Made by a program: the position numbers and the translations under genes. The notes under the pieces are model-generated. The model was not told where the DNA came from and searched no databases. It was given only the letters and a program-made list of their open reading frames with translations. A stretch of DNA of 64,000 nucleotides from Comamonadaceae bacterium (GTDB lineage: Bacteria > Pseudomonadota > Gammaproteobacteria > Burkholderiales > Burkholderiaceae_C), in NCBI GenBank assembly GCA_947443645.1, contig CANEXF010000004.1:144642-208641 (forward strand). Reading direction: 5' to 3'. Positions 25,632 through 38,012 of the stretch are shown here, one piece after another (position 1 is the stretch's first letter; every line of letters begins with the position of its first letter).

Positions 25632-26842
25632 GCGCGGTCTGTCCCGGCCAGGCGCTCAAGCACGCCCTTGTAGATGTTTTTCAGCGGCTCAATCGAGCTC
25701 ACCAGCACATGCTCGTTGATCTTGTGAATCGACGCGTTGATGGGGCCGAACTCGATCACCTGGCTGCAGACCTTGGCGATAAAGCGGCCATCGCTGGTGC
25801 CGCCCGTTGTAGACAGCGCTGTCGTCAAGCCGGTTTCGGCCAGGATGGCGCCGCGCACGGCCTGAACCAGCTCACCCGGCGTGGTCAAGAATGGCAGGCC
25901 GCCCGTGACCCAGCTCAACTCGTAGTCAAGCTGGTGCCGGGCCAGCACAGCCTCGAGACGCTCGCGCAGGCATTCAGGCGTGGATTCAGTGCAAAAGCGG
26001 AAGTTGAAATCGACAACCAGTTCACCTGGAATGATGTTGGACGCGCCCGTGCCGCCATGGATATTCGACACCTGCCAGCTGGTGGCCGGGAAGAATTCAT
26101 TGCCCTGGTCCCATTCGGTCGCCACGAGTTCGCTGAGCGCAGGCGCAAACAGGTGAATCGGGTTTTTCGCCAGATGCGGATAGGCGATGTGGCCCTGAAC
26201 GCCCTTGACCGTGAGCTTGCCGCTCATGGTGCCGCGCCTGCCGTTCTTGATCATGTCGCCGAGCTGGTCGACCGAGGTCGGCTCGCCAACAATGCAGTAG
26301 TCCAGCACTTCGCCGCGCGCGGCCAGCTGCTTGCAGACCACCACCGTGCCGTCGTTGGCCGGGCCTTCTTCGTCACTGGTGAGCAAAAAAGCAATCGACA
26401 GATTGGGCTGGGGATGCTGCGCCAGAAACTCCTCGACCGCGACCACCATGGCGGCCAGCGAGGTTTTCATGTCGGCCGCACCGCGGCCATACAAAACGCC
26501 ATCGCGGTGACTTGGCGTGAAGGGGTTGCTGTGCCACTGCGCGAGCGGGCCGGTGGGCACCACATCGGTGTGGCCGGCAAACACCAGGGTTTTGGGCGGC
26601 TGCTTCTGCGCTATTGAATCTGTAGCTGCTGGCGCCTGTCCTTCGGGCGTTGCAGCGCTGAAACCCTTGAATTTCGCCCACAGATTGGTGACCCGGAAGT
26701 CATCAGGACCGCTGACGATGGTTTCGCACTCAAAGCCCAGTGGGCTGAGCCTGTCGGCAATGATGCGCTGGCAATCGGCGTCGTCGGGCGTGACCGAGGG
26801 GCGTGAGATGAGTTGCTCGGTGAGTTGCAGGGTACGGTTCAT
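25628..26842 (-). CDS. dapE: Succinyl-diaminopimelate desuccinylase
   Basis: DapE hydrolyses N-succinyl-LL-diaminopimelate in lysine and peptidoglycan precursor synthesis, using two zinc ions. Metal and catalytic blocks are visible: [26 protein letters not shown] and [11 protein letters not shown]. The family is usually about 375-380 residues; this one has 404. The excess lies just before FAGHTD, where about 20 extra residues are encoded by an 'AGCTGC' repeat. It follows pilU by two bases and overlaps prmB by four. dapC, dapD and dapE together cover the succinylase branch. Confidence 0.96.
   Translation of the reverse strand: MNRTLQLTEQLISRPSVTPDDADCQRIIADRLSPLGFECETIVSGPDDFRVTNLWAKFKGFSAATPEGQAPAATDSIAQKQPPKTLVFAGHTDVVPTGPLAQWHSNPFTPSHRDGVLYGRGAADMKTSLAAMVVAVEEFLAQHPQPNLSIAFLLTSDEEGPANDGTVVVCKQLAARGEVLDYCIVGEPTSVDQLGDMIKNGRRGTMSGKLTVKGVQGHIAYPHLAKNPIHLFAPALSELVATEWDQGNEFFPATSWQVSNIHGGTGASNIIPGELVVDFNFRFCTESTPECLRERLEAVLARHQLDYELSWVTGGLPFLTTPGELVQAVRGAILAETGLTTALSTTGGTSDGRFIAKVCSQVIEFGPINASIHKINEHVLVSSIEPLKNIYKGVLERLAGTDRA
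26609..26665 (+). repeat. Interspersed repeat, 'AGCTGC' family, inside dapE
   Basis: CTATTGAATCTGTAGCTGCT continues into GGCGCCTG; the distal portion carries CTTCGGGCG. It encodes a linker-like insertion ([18 protein letters not shown]) immediately before the first zinc-site strand of DapE. Confidence 0.8.
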
Positions 26843-26844
26843 GT

Positions 26845-27993
26845 CTAGTGCTTAACGTCCAGCGTGATTTCAGTGAACGAGGGTTCGTCGTCGGGGTCTT
26901 CTTCCGGCTCGGCTGCGGCCTTGGATGCCACGGCGAAGTCGTTTTCGAGCCGCCACATCAGATTGGTTGGCGAGTCGGCATGCGTCAAGCCTTCCTTACG
27001 GGTCACCAGGCCTTCAACAATCAAGCGGGCAATGTCCTGCTCAAAGGTTTGTGAGCCTTCGGCCATGGATTTTTCCATGGCCTCGTGCACGCCGGAAAAG
27101 TCGCCTTTTTCAATCAGCTCCGAAACCAGCTTGGTATTGAGCATGACCTCGACGGCTGGCGTGCGGCTGCCGGCCTGGGTGCGCAGCAGGCGCTGTGACA
27201 CGATGGCCTTCATGGCTGCGGCCAGGTCGCCCAGCATGGTGGGCCTGACCTCGACCGGGTAAAAGCTCAGGATGCGGTTCAGCGCCTGGTAGCTGTTGTT
27301 TGCGTGCATGGTGGCCAGGCACAAATGGCCGGACTGGGCATAGGCGATCGCCGCTGACATGGTTTCACGGTCGCGGATTTCGCCGATCAGGATCACGTCT
27401 GGCGCCTGCCGCAGCGCGTTTTTCAGCGCCACTTGCAACGACTGCGTGTCACTGCCGACTTCGCGCTGGTTGACAACGGATTTCTTGTTGCTGAACAAGA
27501 ATTCCACCGGGTCCTCAATGGTCAGAATATGCCCGAGCGAGCTCGCATTGCGGTGGTCTATCATCGCCGCCAATGTGGTGCTCTTGCCGGCACCGGTCGC
27601 GCCCACCATCAGCAGCAGGCCGCGCTTTTCCATCACCAGTTCAGCCAGTATGGGCGGCAGTTTCAGGCTGTCCAGCGCCGGGATGTCGGTCGGAATGTAG
27701 CGAATCACGGCTGCATAGGTGCTGCGCTGGCGAAATCCACTGATACGGAAATTGCCAACACCGGCCAGCGGGAAAGCCATGTTCAGCTCGCCGATTTCCT
27801 GCAACTCTTCAATGCGCTCGGGCGGCAAAACTTCTGCCAGCAGGCTCAGCGGCGCCTCAGGCGGCAAGACCTGGCTGTTGATGGGCAGCGCCTGGCCGTT
27901 GATCTTGATCAGCGCCGGCGAATGCGCCGACAGGTAGACGTCAGACGCCTTCTTGTCGGCCATCAGACGCAAAATTCTTTCCATCGTGCTCAT
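26845..27993 (-). CDS. pilU: Type IV pilus retraction ATPase, PilU-like
   Basis: PilU is the PilT-dependent accessory retraction ATPase of type IV pili, a cytoplasmic hexamer. The 382-residue protein has Walker [11 protein letters not shown] near residue 132, Asp box and Walker [11 protein letters not shown] near 200, and a His box ([10 protein letters not shown]). The acidic C-terminal extension ([10 protein letters not shown]) and overall length favour PilU over PilT. It stands inside the dap cluster (dapD upstream, dapE two bases downstream) with no other pilus genes in the window. A later ATG (third codon after the first) is possible. Confidence 0.88.
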   Translation of the reverse strand: MSTMERILRLMADKKASDVYLSAHSPALIKINGQALPINSQVLPPEAPLSLLAEVLPPERIEELQEIGELNMAFPLAGVGNFRISGFRQRSTYAAVIRYIPTDIPALDSLKLPPILAELVMEKRGLLLMVGATGAGKSTTLAAMIDHRNASSLGHILTIEDPVEFLFSNKKSVVNQREVGSDTQSLQVALKNALRQAPDVILIGEIRDRETMSAAIAYAQSGHLCLATMHANNSYQALNRILSFYPVEVRPTMLGDLAAAMKAIVSQRLLRTQAGSRTPAVEVMLNTKLVSELIEKGDFSGVHEAMEKSMAEGSQTFEQDIARLIVEGLVTRKEGLTHADSPTNLMWRLENDFAVASKAAAEPEEDPDDEPSFTEITLDVKH

Positions 27994-28113
27994 AGCATGT
28001 CTTTCGGCAATTGTCCGCAGGGTCGCCCCATACTAGAACCCGCTCGGGACCCATGCAAGCTGCTTGCGGGGCGCAGCAAAGTACGCCTGGCAAGCCGCGT
28101 GGGGCTTATCTCC

Positions 28114-28953
28114 TCAGTCGCGCAGCAAATCGTTCAAGCTGGTCGTGGCACGGGTTTTGGCGTCGACTTTCTTGACGATCACGGCGCAATACAGGGAGTA
28201 TTTACCATTTGCCTTGGGCAAGTTGCCCGACACCACCACGGAACCTGCCGGAATACGGCCATAAGTCACGGTGTCAGCTTCGCGATCGTAAATCGGGGTG
28301 CTCTGACCCAGGTACACGCCCATGGAGATCACAGAGTTTTCTTCAACAATCACGCCTTCAACCACTTCGGAGCGCGCGCCGATAAAGCAGTTATCTTCAA
28401 TGATGGTGGGGTTGGCCTGCAAGGGTTCAAGCACGCCGCCCAGACCGACGCCGCCTGACAGGTGGACGTTGTTGCCAACCTGTGCGCAGCTGCCAACGGT
28501 GGCCCAGGTATCAACCATGGTGCCTTCGCCAACCCAGGCGCCTATGTTCACGTAGCTGGGCATCAGGATCGCGCCCTTGGCAATGAAGCTGCCGCGGCGG
28601 GCCACGGCGGGCGGCACCACGCGCACGCCGGTGGCGCGCATTTCGGCTTCGCTCAGGTGTGCGAACTTGGTTTTGACCTTGTCAAAAAAGCCCAGGTCAC
28701 CGGCGCGCATGATTTCGTTGTCATGCAGGCGAAAACTCAGCAGCACGGCTTTCTTGATCCATTGGTGGGTGGTCCACACGCCGACGCTTTCGCGGGTGGC
28801 GACACGCAGGCTGCCGTTGTTGAGTTGCGAAATGGTGTGCTCGACGGCTTCCAGAATATCTTTTGGGGCTGATTTTGGCGACAAATTGGCGCGGTCTTCC
28901 CAGGCTGCGTCAATGGTGTTCTGAAGAGCGCTGTGCGAGTTGTCTTGAGTCAT
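28114..28953 (-). CDS. dapD: Tetrahydrodipicolinate N-succinyltransferase
   Basis: DapD succinylates tetrahydrodipicolinate using succinyl-CoA. The 279-residue protein has the helical N-terminal domain, then a left-handed beta-helix of hexapeptide repeats over roughly 110-245 (for example [20 protein letters not shown] and [20 protein letters not shown]). The length is normal for the proteobacterial trimeric enzyme (about 274). It lies between dapC (70 bases upstream) and pilU (120 bases downstream) on the minus strand. Confidence 0.96.
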   Translation of the reverse strand: MTQDNSHSALQNTIDAAWEDRANLSPKSAPKDILEAVEHTISQLNNGSLRVATRESVGVWTTHQWIKKAVLLSFRLHDNEIMRAGDLGFFDKVKTKFAHLSEAEMRATGVRVVPPAVARRGSFIAKGAILMPSYVNIGAWVGEGTMVDTWATVGSCAQVGNNVHLSGGVGLGGVLEPLQANPTIIEDNCFIGARSEVVEGVIVEENSVISMGVYLGQSTPIYDREADTVTYGRIPAGSVVVSGNLPKANGKYSLYCAVIVKKVDAKTRATTSLNDLLRD

Positions 28954-29023
28954 GTTCTTGAATTCTTAAGAAAGAGTGGGAAGATTTAAAGGGATTCGAA
29001 AAAGCTGGGAATCAACGGTTCAG

Positions 29024-30316
29024 TCAACTCTGAACCCTGGAGCGGATAAATTGTGCGATGCGCTGGGCGGCTTCCACGCACTCGGCGGTTTCTGCCACCA
29101 GCGCCATGCGCACGCGTCCGGCACCCGGGTTGTGTCCCTGCGCGTCACGGGCCAAATAGCTGCCCGGCAACACCACCACATTGTAGGCAGCCAGCAGGTC
29201 GCGGGAAAATGCCTCATCAGAGCCCTTGAAGACCTCGGGAATAGCGGCCCAGAGATAAAAGCCGGCATCCGGCAGCGCCACATCCATGACTTCGGCCAGC
29301 AGCGGCGTGACTGCAGCGAATTTCTTGCGGTACAGGGCCCGGTTGTCCACCACATGCGCCTCGTCAGCCCAGGCCGCGATGCTGGCCGCCTGAACAATGG
29401 GGCTCATGGCGCTGCCGTGGTAGGTGCGGTAAAGCAGGAAAGGCTTGATCAGCGCTGCATCACCGGCAACAAAGCCGCTGCGCAGGCCGGGCACGTTGCT
29501 GCGCTTGGACAGGCTGGTCAGCGAAATCAGGTTTTTGAAGTCATGCCGGCCCAGCTTGACGGCGGCTTCCAGGCCGCCCAACGGCGCTTCGTCGCGGAAA
29601 TAGATCTCGCTGTAACACTCGTCAGAGGCGATCACAAAGCCATGACGGTCGCTGAGCTCGAACAGCAGCTTCCATTCGTCCAGGCTCATGACGGCACCCG
29701 CCGGGTTGCCTGGTGAGCAGACAAAAATCAGCTGGGTTTTGGCCCAGACAGCCTCTGGCACGCTGGCCCAGTCAACCGCAAAGTTGCGCGCCGGATCGCT
29801 AGGAACAAACCAGGGCTCGGCCCCGGCCAAAAGTGCAGAGCCTTCGTAGATTTGATAAAACGGATTCGGGCAAAGGACTATTGGGGGCCCCACGCTCGCC
29901 ACTTCATGTGCTTCGCTGCCCCCCGAGGGGGCGTCGCCCGCCTTGGGGTAGCCCGGCAGCGGTCGGGTGCCCGTCTGCGTTGGATCAATAACTGTTTGCG
30001 CCAGTGAAAAAAGCGCTTCGCGCGAGCCGTTCACCGGCAGGATTTGCGTGGCTGCGTCGACCTCGATGCCGTAGCGTCTGGCCAGCCAGGCTTGAATGGT
30101 CTGGCGCAGTTTCGGCTCACCCAGTGTGCCGGGATAGCTGGCCAGGCCTGACAGGCTGCCGGTCAGCGCATCCTTGATCAACTGCGGTGTGGCGTGGCGC
30201 GGCTCGCCTATACCCAGGCTGATCGGGGTGTAGGCCGGGTTGGGCGTGACATCGGCGTGCAGCTTGCGCAGCCGCTCGAAAGGGTAAGGCTGAAGGCGTG
30301 AGAGCAGGGGATTCAT
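29024..30316 (-). CDS. dapC: Succinyldiaminopimelate aminotransferase DapC
   Basis: DapC transaminates N-succinyl-2-amino-6-ketopimelate with glutamate in the lysine branch. The 430-residue protein is a fold-type I PLP enzyme: LPVNGSREALF near 93-103, VCSPGNPAGAV, ASDECYSEIYF, and the lysine in SLTSLSKRSNVPGLRSGF. Family members have about 395-400 residues. The extra 30 or so (about 115-147) sit between AQTVIDPTQ and VLCPNPFYQIYEGS and are encoded by a 'CCCCCTCGGGGG' repeat. It is the first gene of the dap cluster, transcribed away from smc. Confidence 0.93.
   Translation of the reverse strand: MNPLLSRLQPYPFERLRKLHADVTPNPAYTPISLGIGEPRHATPQLIKDALTGSLSGLASYPGTLGEPKLRQTIQAWLARRYGIEVDAATQILPVNGSREALFSLAQTVIDPTQTGTRPLPGYPKAGDAPSGGSEAHEVASVGPPIVLCPNPFYQIYEGSALLAGAEPWFVPSDPARNFAVDWASVPEAVWAKTQLIFVCSPGNPAGAVMSLDEWKLLFELSDRHGFVIASDECYSEIYFRDEAPLGGLEAAVKLGRHDFKNLISLTSLSKRSNVPGLRSGFVAGDAALIKPFLLYRTYHGSAMSPIVQAASIAAWADEAHVVDNRALYRKKFAAVTPLLAEVMDVALPDAGFYLWAAIPEVFKGSDEAFSRDLLAAYNVVVLPGSYLARDAQGHNPGAGRVRMALVAETAECVEAAQRIAQFIRSRVQS
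29876..29962 (-). repeat. 'CCCCCTCGGGGGGCAG' palindromic repeat inside dapC
   Basis: On the minus strand it reads GCCCCCTCGGGGGGCAGCGA, a spacer, then a GTGGGGG-type end, matching the copies in glnD and upstream of yciB. It is translated in frame as a Gly/Pro-rich loop (SGGSEAHEVASVGPP) that DapC homologues lack. Confidence 0.85.
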
Positions 30317-30632
30317 CCCATGATTATCCAGCCTGAAAAGCGCGCTATCTGGCCGTTGCCTGGCGTGGCGCTATATAAAGAGTAGCTGCCAGCGCCCGTC
30401 TGTACTGCTTTAAAGCTCGATTTCGCACCGGAAAACGACCGGAAAAACTTGCGAAGCGGCTGAAAAAAGCTCAAACCAGCTTTCGCGCCTGCCCGTGACG
30501 CGCAGTGGTGTCTGGCGGCAGCTTGGCGTCGAGTAACATTAGTCGCTCGCGCAGCACCAGTTGCTACGCCAACGAATTGCAAAAAGTTCTATTAAATCAA
30601 TAGCTTAGACCAGGAAGAACACAGGGTACGCC
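30317..30632. other. Divergent intergenic region dapC / smc
   Basis: This 316-base spacer contains an 'AGCTGC' repeat at 30369-30422 and, near the smc start, CTATTAAATCAATAG, a small inverted repeat that may be another repeat end. Possible frames on the minus strand have no family features. Promoters for both genes must lie here; I cannot place them. Confidence 0.5.
30369..30422 (+). repeat. Interspersed repeat, 'AGCTGC' family, intergenic copy
   Basis: GCTATATAAAGAGTAGCTGC continues to CAGCGCCCGT. This copy lies between genes and gives the reference form for the intragenic copies. Confidence 0.75.
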
Positions 30633-33600
30633 GTGCGTCTGAATTCAATCAAGTTATCGGGCTTCAAATCTTTCGCTGAGCCGACCAATTTCGTGCTGCC
30701 TGGCCAGCTGATTGGCGTGGTCGGGCCCAACGGTTGCGGCAAATCCAACATCATGGACGCGGTGCGTTGGGTGCTAGGCGAAAGCAAAGCCTCGGAGTTG
30801 CGTGGCGAGTCCATGCAGGACGTGATTTTCAATGGCACCACCACGCGCAAGCCGGCCAGCCGCTCCAGCGTGGAGTTGGTGTTTGACAACGCTGACCACC
30901 GCGCCGGCGGCCAATGGGGGCAGTTTGAAGAAATCGCCGTCAAGCGCGTGCTCACGCGCGACGGCACATCGAGCTACTACCTGAACAACCAGCCGGTGCG
31001 CAGGCGCGATGTGCAGGATGTGTTTCTGGGCACCGGACTCGGTCCACGCGCTTACGCCATCATCGGCCAGGGCACCATCAGCCGCATCATCGAGTCCAAA
31101 CCCGAGGAATTGCGCCTGTTTCTAGAAGAGGCCGCGGGCGTCTCCAAATACAAGGAACGCCGCCGCGAGACCGCCAACCGCCTGTCCGATACCCGCGAAA
31201 ACCTGACCCGGGTCGAAGACATCCTGCGTGAGCTCAATGCCAATCTGGACCGGCTCGAAAAGCAGGCCGAGGTCGCGATGCGCTACAACAGCCTGCAGGC
31301 CGATGGCAGCCTGAAGCAGCACCAGCTCTGGTTTTTAAAGCGCTTGGACGCCGAAGCCGACCAGAGCAAGGTCAAGGCCGACGCCGAAAAGGCGGTCAAC
31401 GACCTCGAAAGCCGTGTCGCCGACTTGCGTCATATCGAGGCTGACCTTGAAGCCATACGCCAGGCGCATTACGCCGCCGGCGACCATGTCAACCAGGCCC
31501 AGGGCAAGCTTTACGAAGCCAGCACCGAGGTCGGACGGCTCGAAGCAGAGATCCGCTTTGTTGTCGATGGCCGGCTGCGCGTCGAGCAGCGTCTGGCCCA
31601 GCTCAAGGAACAAACCGCCCAATGGGCCACACGCCGGGAAGACGCGGCTATCGAATCTGAAAGCCTGTCGGCGCAGGCCTTTGACGCCGAAGAAAAAGCC
31701 GAACTGCTGGCCGCGCAGAGCGAAGAGCAGCAAGGTCAGTTGCCCGCACTGGAAGAGTCGCTGCGCAGCGCCCAGGCCAAAGCCAACGAGCAGCGCGCCA
31801 GTGTCACCCAGGTGCAGCAGCAAATACAGGTGCTGGCCGCCGACCAGCGCAACATTGAAGAACAGTCGCGCATACTGAGCTTGCGCATGGAGCGCCTGGG
31901 CGCCGACCGCAATGCCCTCAATGCGCCCGACGAAGCCCGTCTGGTCAACCTCAACCAGCAATTTGACAATGCCAGGCAGGCGCTGGTCGAGGCTGAGGCA
32001 CGGCTGGAGGAACTGAGCGACAGCGTGCCCCAGCTCGATGAAGACCGCCGCGCCAAGCAGCAGGCCGTCAACACCGAATCTGCCAAACGGGCCGATTTGT
32101 CCGCCCGCATGGAAGCGCTCAAGGCGCTGCAGGAAAAAGTCAAGACCGACGGCAAGCTCAAGCCCTGGCTGGCCAAGCATGGACTTGACGGCCTGCAAGG
32201 GCTGTGGAGCCGCATTCACATAGAGCAGGGCTGGGAAAACGCCCTGGAGGCCGCACTGCGCGAGCGCCTGGGCGCGCTGGAAGTCAGCCGGCTCGACCTG
32301 GTGCGCGGTTTTGCCGGCACCGACGGCCGTGACAGCCCGCCGGCCAAGCTGTCCTTTTACTCGCCGCCCCCGGGCGCTGCCGCCGGCCGTGCCAACAGCC
32401 ATATCAACCTCAAGCCGCTGGCCGATCTGCTGCGTCTGAACGACGCCAGCCAGTCAGCCCTGCTGGGCGACTGGCTGCATGGCTGCTATACCGCTGAAAA
32501 GCTCGACGATGCGCTGGCCGCACGCGAGCGGCTGCTGCCCGGAGAAGTGATTTACGTCATGAGCGGCCACGCGGTGACGCCCTACAGCGTGAGCTTTTAC
32601 GCCCAGGACTCCGAGCAGGCCGGACTGCTCGCGCGTGCCCAGGAAATTGAAAACCTGGACAAACAGCTCAAGGCCCAGCTGCTGATCGCCGAGGAAGCAC
32701 GTTCTGCCTCCCTGCGCGCTGAGGCCGCCTACGCGGATGCGGCAGCAAGGCTGGCCAGCGCGCGCCGTGAGGCCGCCGAAGGCCAGAGTCGCACGCATGA
32801 GCTGCAAGTTGAAGTGCTGCGCCTGACACAGCTGGCCGAACAGACCCGCGCGCGCAGCGAGCAGATTCTGGCCGACATGGGCGAGATCGAGGCCCAACTG
32901 GCCGATCTGCAGGAGCGCAAGTTCACGGCTGAAGGCCGTTTTGAAGAACTCGACATGCAACTGGCCGACAGCCAGGAGCGTCACGCCCAGCTCGACGACC
33001 GCGTGATAGAAACCGAACGCAAATTGAACGAGTCGCGCGAGCAGCAGCGCGCGCTGGAGCGCCAGTCGCAGGAAGCCCAGTTTGCGCTGCGCAGCCTGGC
33101 GTCGCGGCGCGAGGAGTTGGCGCGCTCGCTGCTGATCGCAGCCCAGCAGGCCGACACGATTGCGCTCGAAGAACAGCGGGCCCAGGAGGAACTCTCGCGC
33201 CTGACCGACGCGGCGGCGCAAGCCGGCCTGCAGTCGGCCTTGAGCATCAAACTCGAACGCGAAGCTGACCTGGGCGCCAAGCGCAGCCAGTACGATGACT
33301 TGACGGCCAAGCTGCGCGCCAGCGACGAGCGGCGCCTGCAACTCGAGCGCGAGCTTGACCCGCTGCGCCAGCGCATCACCGAGTTTCAGCTCAAGGAACA
33401 GGCCGCGCGCCTGGGGCTGGAGCAATACGCGCAGCTGCTGGCTGACGCGCAGGCCGACCTGACCGCTGTCGAGCTGTCGATTCAAAACGGCAATGTGCGA
33501 CTGACGGGTTTGCAGGGCGACATTGACCGCATCAACCGCGAGATTCAATCGCTGGGCGCGGTCAATCTGGCGGCGCTAGACGAACTGAGCACGGCGCGTG

Positions 33601-34172
33601 AACGCAAGCAGTTTCTCGATGCGCAGTCGGCTGACCTGAATGAAGCCATGACCACGCTGGAAGACGCGATCAAGAAAATCGACATGGAAACACGTGACTT
33701 GCTGGCCAGCACCTTTGCGGCGGTCAACGAGCACTTCGGCAAGATGTTCCCGGAACTGTTCGGCGGTGGCAATGCCAAGCTCATGATGACGGGTGAAGAA
33801 ATTCTCGACGCCGGTGTGCAGGTCATGGCCCAGCCACCGGGCAAGAAAAACCAGACCATTCATTTGCTGTCAGGCGGAGAAAAAGCGCTGACTGCGATCG
33901 CGCTGGTGTTTGCGATTTTCCAGCTCAATCCAGCGCCTTTTTGCCTGCTGGACGAGGTCGATGCGCCGCTGGACGATGCCAATACCGAGCGCTATGCAAA
34001 ACTGGTCGCGAGCATGAGCAAGCAAACCCAGTTTTTGTTCATCAGCCACAACAAGATTGCCATGGAAATGGCCGAACAACTGATTGGTGTGACCATGCAG
34101 GAACAAGGGGTGTCACGCATCGTGGCGGTGGACATGGAAGCCGCGCTCGGCTTTGCGGGGGCCGGCGCATGA
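30633..34172 (+). CDS. smc: Chromosome segregation ATPase SMC
   Basis: SMC forms a ring complex with ScpA/ScpB that compacts and segregates the chromosome. The 1179-residue product has the whole plan: Walker A GPNGCGKSN at about 32-40, a long coiled coil, a hinge around 510-650, a returning coiled coil, then the C-motif LLSGGEKALTAIAL and Walker B CLLDEVDAPLDD near the end. The start is a GTG (RLNSIKLSGFKSFAEPT follows), which matches homologues. It overlaps zipA by four bases (ATGA), indicating translational coupling. Confidence 0.97.
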   Translation: MRLNSIKLSGFKSFAEPTNFVLPGQLIGVVGPNGCGKSNIMDAVRWVLGESKASELRGESMQDVIFNGTTTRKPASRSSVELVFDNADHRAGGQWGQFEEIAVKRVLTRDGTSSYYLNNQPVRRRDVQDVFLGTGLGPRAYAIIGQGTISRIIESKPEELRLFLEEAAGVSKYKERRRETANRLSDTRENLTRVEDILRELNANLDRLEKQAEVAMRYNSLQADGSLKQHQLWFLKRLDAEADQSKVKADAEKAVNDLESRVADLRHIEADLEAIRQAHYAAGDHVNQAQGKLYEASTEVGRLEAEIRFVVDGRLRVEQRLAQLKEQTAQWATRREDAAIESESLSAQAFDAEEKAELLAAQSEEQQGQLPALEESLRSAQAKANEQRASVTQVQQQIQVLAADQRNIEEQSRILSLRMERLGADRNALNAPDEARLVNLNQQFDNARQALVEAEARLEELSDSVPQLDEDRRAKQQAVNTESAKRADLSARMEALKALQEKVKTDGKLKPWLAKHGLDGLQGLWSRIHIEQGWENALEAALRERLGALEVSRLDLVRGFAGTDGRDSPPAKLSFYSPPPGAAAGRANSHINLKPLADLLRLNDASQSALLGDWLHGCYTAEKLDDALAARERLLPGEVIYVMSGHAVTPYSVSFYAQDSEQAGLLARAQEIENLDKQLKAQLLIAEEARSASLRAEAAYADAAARLASARREAAEGQSRTHELQVEVLRLTQLAEQTRARSEQILADMGEIEAQLADLQERKFTAEGRFEELDMQLADSQERHAQLDDRVIETERKLNESREQQRALERQSQEAQFALRSLASRREELARSLLIAAQQADTIALEEQRAQEELSRLTDAAAQAGLQSALSIKLEREADLGAKRSQYDDLTAKLRASDERRLQLERELDPLRQRITEFQLKEQAARLGLEQYAQLLADAQADLTAVELSIQNGNVRLTGLQGDIDRINREIQSLGAVNLAALDELSTARERKQFLDAQSADLNEAMTTLEDAIKKIDMETRDLLASTFAAVNEHFGKMFPELFGGGNAKLMMTGEEILDAGVQVMAQPPGKKNQTIHLLSGGEKALTAIALVFAIFQLNPAPFCLLDEVDAPLDDANTERYAKLVASMSKQTQFLFISHNKIAMEMAEQLIGVTMQEQGVSRIVAVDMEAALGFAGAGA

Positions 34173-35251
34173 GCACGCTTCAGATCAGCCTGACCATCGC
34201 CGGTGGCTTGCTGCTGGCCGGCGTCGTGGCCCACAGCGCCTGGTCGGCGCGTAAAAACCTGCCCAAACGTGCCACGCCTGAAACGACCAGCGAAGCCGGC
34301 CTGGAGCCGGCTCAGACCGATGCGCCGGGCGATTCGGGCCAAGAGCCACAAGAACGCCAGGAACCCCGTTTCGACATCGACGGCGACTCTGGTCTGGGGG
34401 CACTGACCACGCTGATGGCGCTGGAGAAAAAGCCCGGGCTGGATGCATTGATCGACGTGATCGCACCGGTGGTGATTGATGCCGTGGTGTCTGGCGAAGC
34501 GGCCCTGGCCGCCATGCCCAGCACGCGCCGCGCCGGTAGCAAGCCCTTCGGCGTCGAAGGCCTGAGCGTCGCCAACGGCGAATGGGAGTTTCCTTGCGCC
34601 GGGCAGCGCTACAGCGCTTTTCAGTGCGGCGTTCAACTTGCCAACCGGGTTGGCGCGCTGAACCAGATCGAGTATTCCGAGTTCGTGATCAAGGCGCAGG
34701 CCTTTGCTGACGCCATAGACGGCGCCCCGGAATTTCCCGAAATGCATGACGAAGTCGCGCGTGGTCGCGAACTTGACCAGTTTGCAAGTGCCCATGATGC
34801 ACAGCTGAGTTTTACGCTGCGCGCGCTGAACACCGCCTGGAGTCCGGGCTATGTCGCGCAGAACGCGGCCAGGCTGGGTTTCGTGGCCGGCTCCATACCC
34901 GGGCGCATGGTGCTGCCGGCGAATCAGCAAGGTGGCGCGCCCATTTTGGGATTGGCCTTCGACACCCAGGCCGCCATGGCCGAAGACCCCGAGCAGACCG
35001 CCTTGCGCGAAATCACCCTGTCGCTGGACGTGCCGCAGGTGCCGCGCGGCGATCAGCCCTTTGCGCGCATGTGCGAGGCCGCGATTGCGCTGGCCACGGG
35101 CATGGATGGTGTCATCGTTGATGACAACGGCAACCTGATTCCGGCTTCGGCCATGGACGGCATCGCCACCGAGCTGGAGCTGCTGTATGACACGCTGGAC
35201 CAGCGCGAGTTGTCTGCGGGCTCGGTGCTGGCCAGACGACTTTTTTCCTGA
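34169..35251 (+). CDS. zipA: Cell division protein ZipA-like
   Basis: ZipA anchors FtsZ to the membrane at the division site. The 360-residue protein has an N-terminal membrane segment (LTIAGGLLLAGVVAHSAW, about residues 7-24), a charged Glu/Pro/Gln-rich linker to about residue 70, and a C-terminal domain of about 140 residues (IRMVLPANQQGGAPILGL-type strands) corresponding to the FtsZ-binding domain. The central region is longer and less conserved than in enterics. The start overlaps the smc stop; a frame open further upstream runs through smc and is not used. The smc-zipA-ligA order supports the call. Confidence 0.85.
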   Translation: MSTLQISLTIAGGLLLAGVVAHSAWSARKNLPKRATPETTSEAGLEPAQTDAPGDSGQEPQERQEPRFDIDGDSGLGALTTLMALEKKPGLDALIDVIAPVVIDAVVSGEAALAAMPSTRRAGSKPFGVEGLSVANGEWEFPCAGQRYSAFQCGVQLANRVGALNQIEYSEFVIKAQAFADAIDGAPEFPEMHDEVARGRELDQFASAHDAQLSFTLRALNTAWSPGYVAQNAARLGFVAGSIPGRMVLPANQQGGAPILGLAFDTQAAMAEDPEQTALREITLSLDVPQVPRGDQPFARMCEAAIALATGMDGVIVDDNGNLIPASAMDGIATELELLYDTLDQRELSAGSVLARRLFS

Positions 35252-37405
<2,154 letters not shown>

Positions 37406-37440
37406 GTGCACCAAGGCTTTCGTGCCGCGATAATCCGGCC

Positions 37441-37980
37441 ATGAGTATTCGAGAAATCATCAAAATGGGCGATGCGCGGCTGCTTCGCATCGCCCAGCCA
37501 GTCACCGAATTCGACACCGACGAGCTGCACCTGCTGGTCCTGGACATGTTCGACACCATGCGCGCGGTCAACGGCGCCGGGCTGGCTGCGCCGCAGATTG
37601 GCGTTGATCTTCAACTGCTGATTTTTGGCACTGACCAGATCAATCCGCGTTACCCCGATGCGCCCTTGGTGCCAAGAACGGTGCTGCTCAACCCTGTGCT
37701 CACACCTTTGGGCGACGACATGGAAGAGGGCTGGGAAGGCTGCCTGTCTGTGCCCGGTCTGCGCGGCATGGTGCCGCGTTTTTCAAGCATCCGCTACACA
37801 GGGTTCGATCCCTACGGCGACGCGATTGATCGCACGGTCGATGGTTTTCATGCGCGCGTGGTACAGCACGAATACGACCACCTGATTGGCAAGCTGTACC
37901 CGATGCGCATCCGCGACTTCAGCAAGTTTGGCTATACGGACGTGCTGTTTCCAGGACTCGATGCATCCGACGACGATTGA
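37441..37980 (+). CDS. def: Peptide deformylase
   Basis: Removes the formyl group from nascent proteins. The 179-residue enzyme has all three motifs: [10 protein letters not shown] (about 46-55), EGCLSVPG (about 99-106) and QHEYDHLIG (about 141-149), whose Cys and two His bind the metal. It is not next to fmt, the usual partner, so this may be a second deformylase copy. It follows ligA by 35 bases and may be co-transcribed. The C-terminus is slightly extended, as in several betaproteobacterial forms. Confidence 0.95.
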   Translation: MSIREIIKMGDARLLRIAQPVTEFDTDELHLLVLDMFDTMRAVNGAGLAAPQIGVDLQLLIFGTDQINPRYPDAPLVPRTVLLNPVLTPLGDDMEEGWEGCLSVPGLRGMVPRFSSIRYTGFDPYGDAIDRTVDGFHARVVQHEYDHLIGKLYPMRIRDFSKFGYTDVLFPGLDASDDD

Positions 37981-37988
37981 GTTCCTGA

Positions 37989-38012
37989 GGCTTCAGCCCA
38001 TGCGCTGAAGCC
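37989..38012. terminator. Possible weak hairpin between convergent def and leuD
   Basis: GGCTTCAG / CTGAAGCC arms with an 8-base loop lie just past def and include the leuD stop. No T-tract follows on either strand, so intrinsic termination is doubtful. Confidence 0.35.

Noticed and set aside
30313-30582. 89-codon minus-strand frame between dapC and smc
   Set aside because: It runs through an interspersed repeat and lacks family features.
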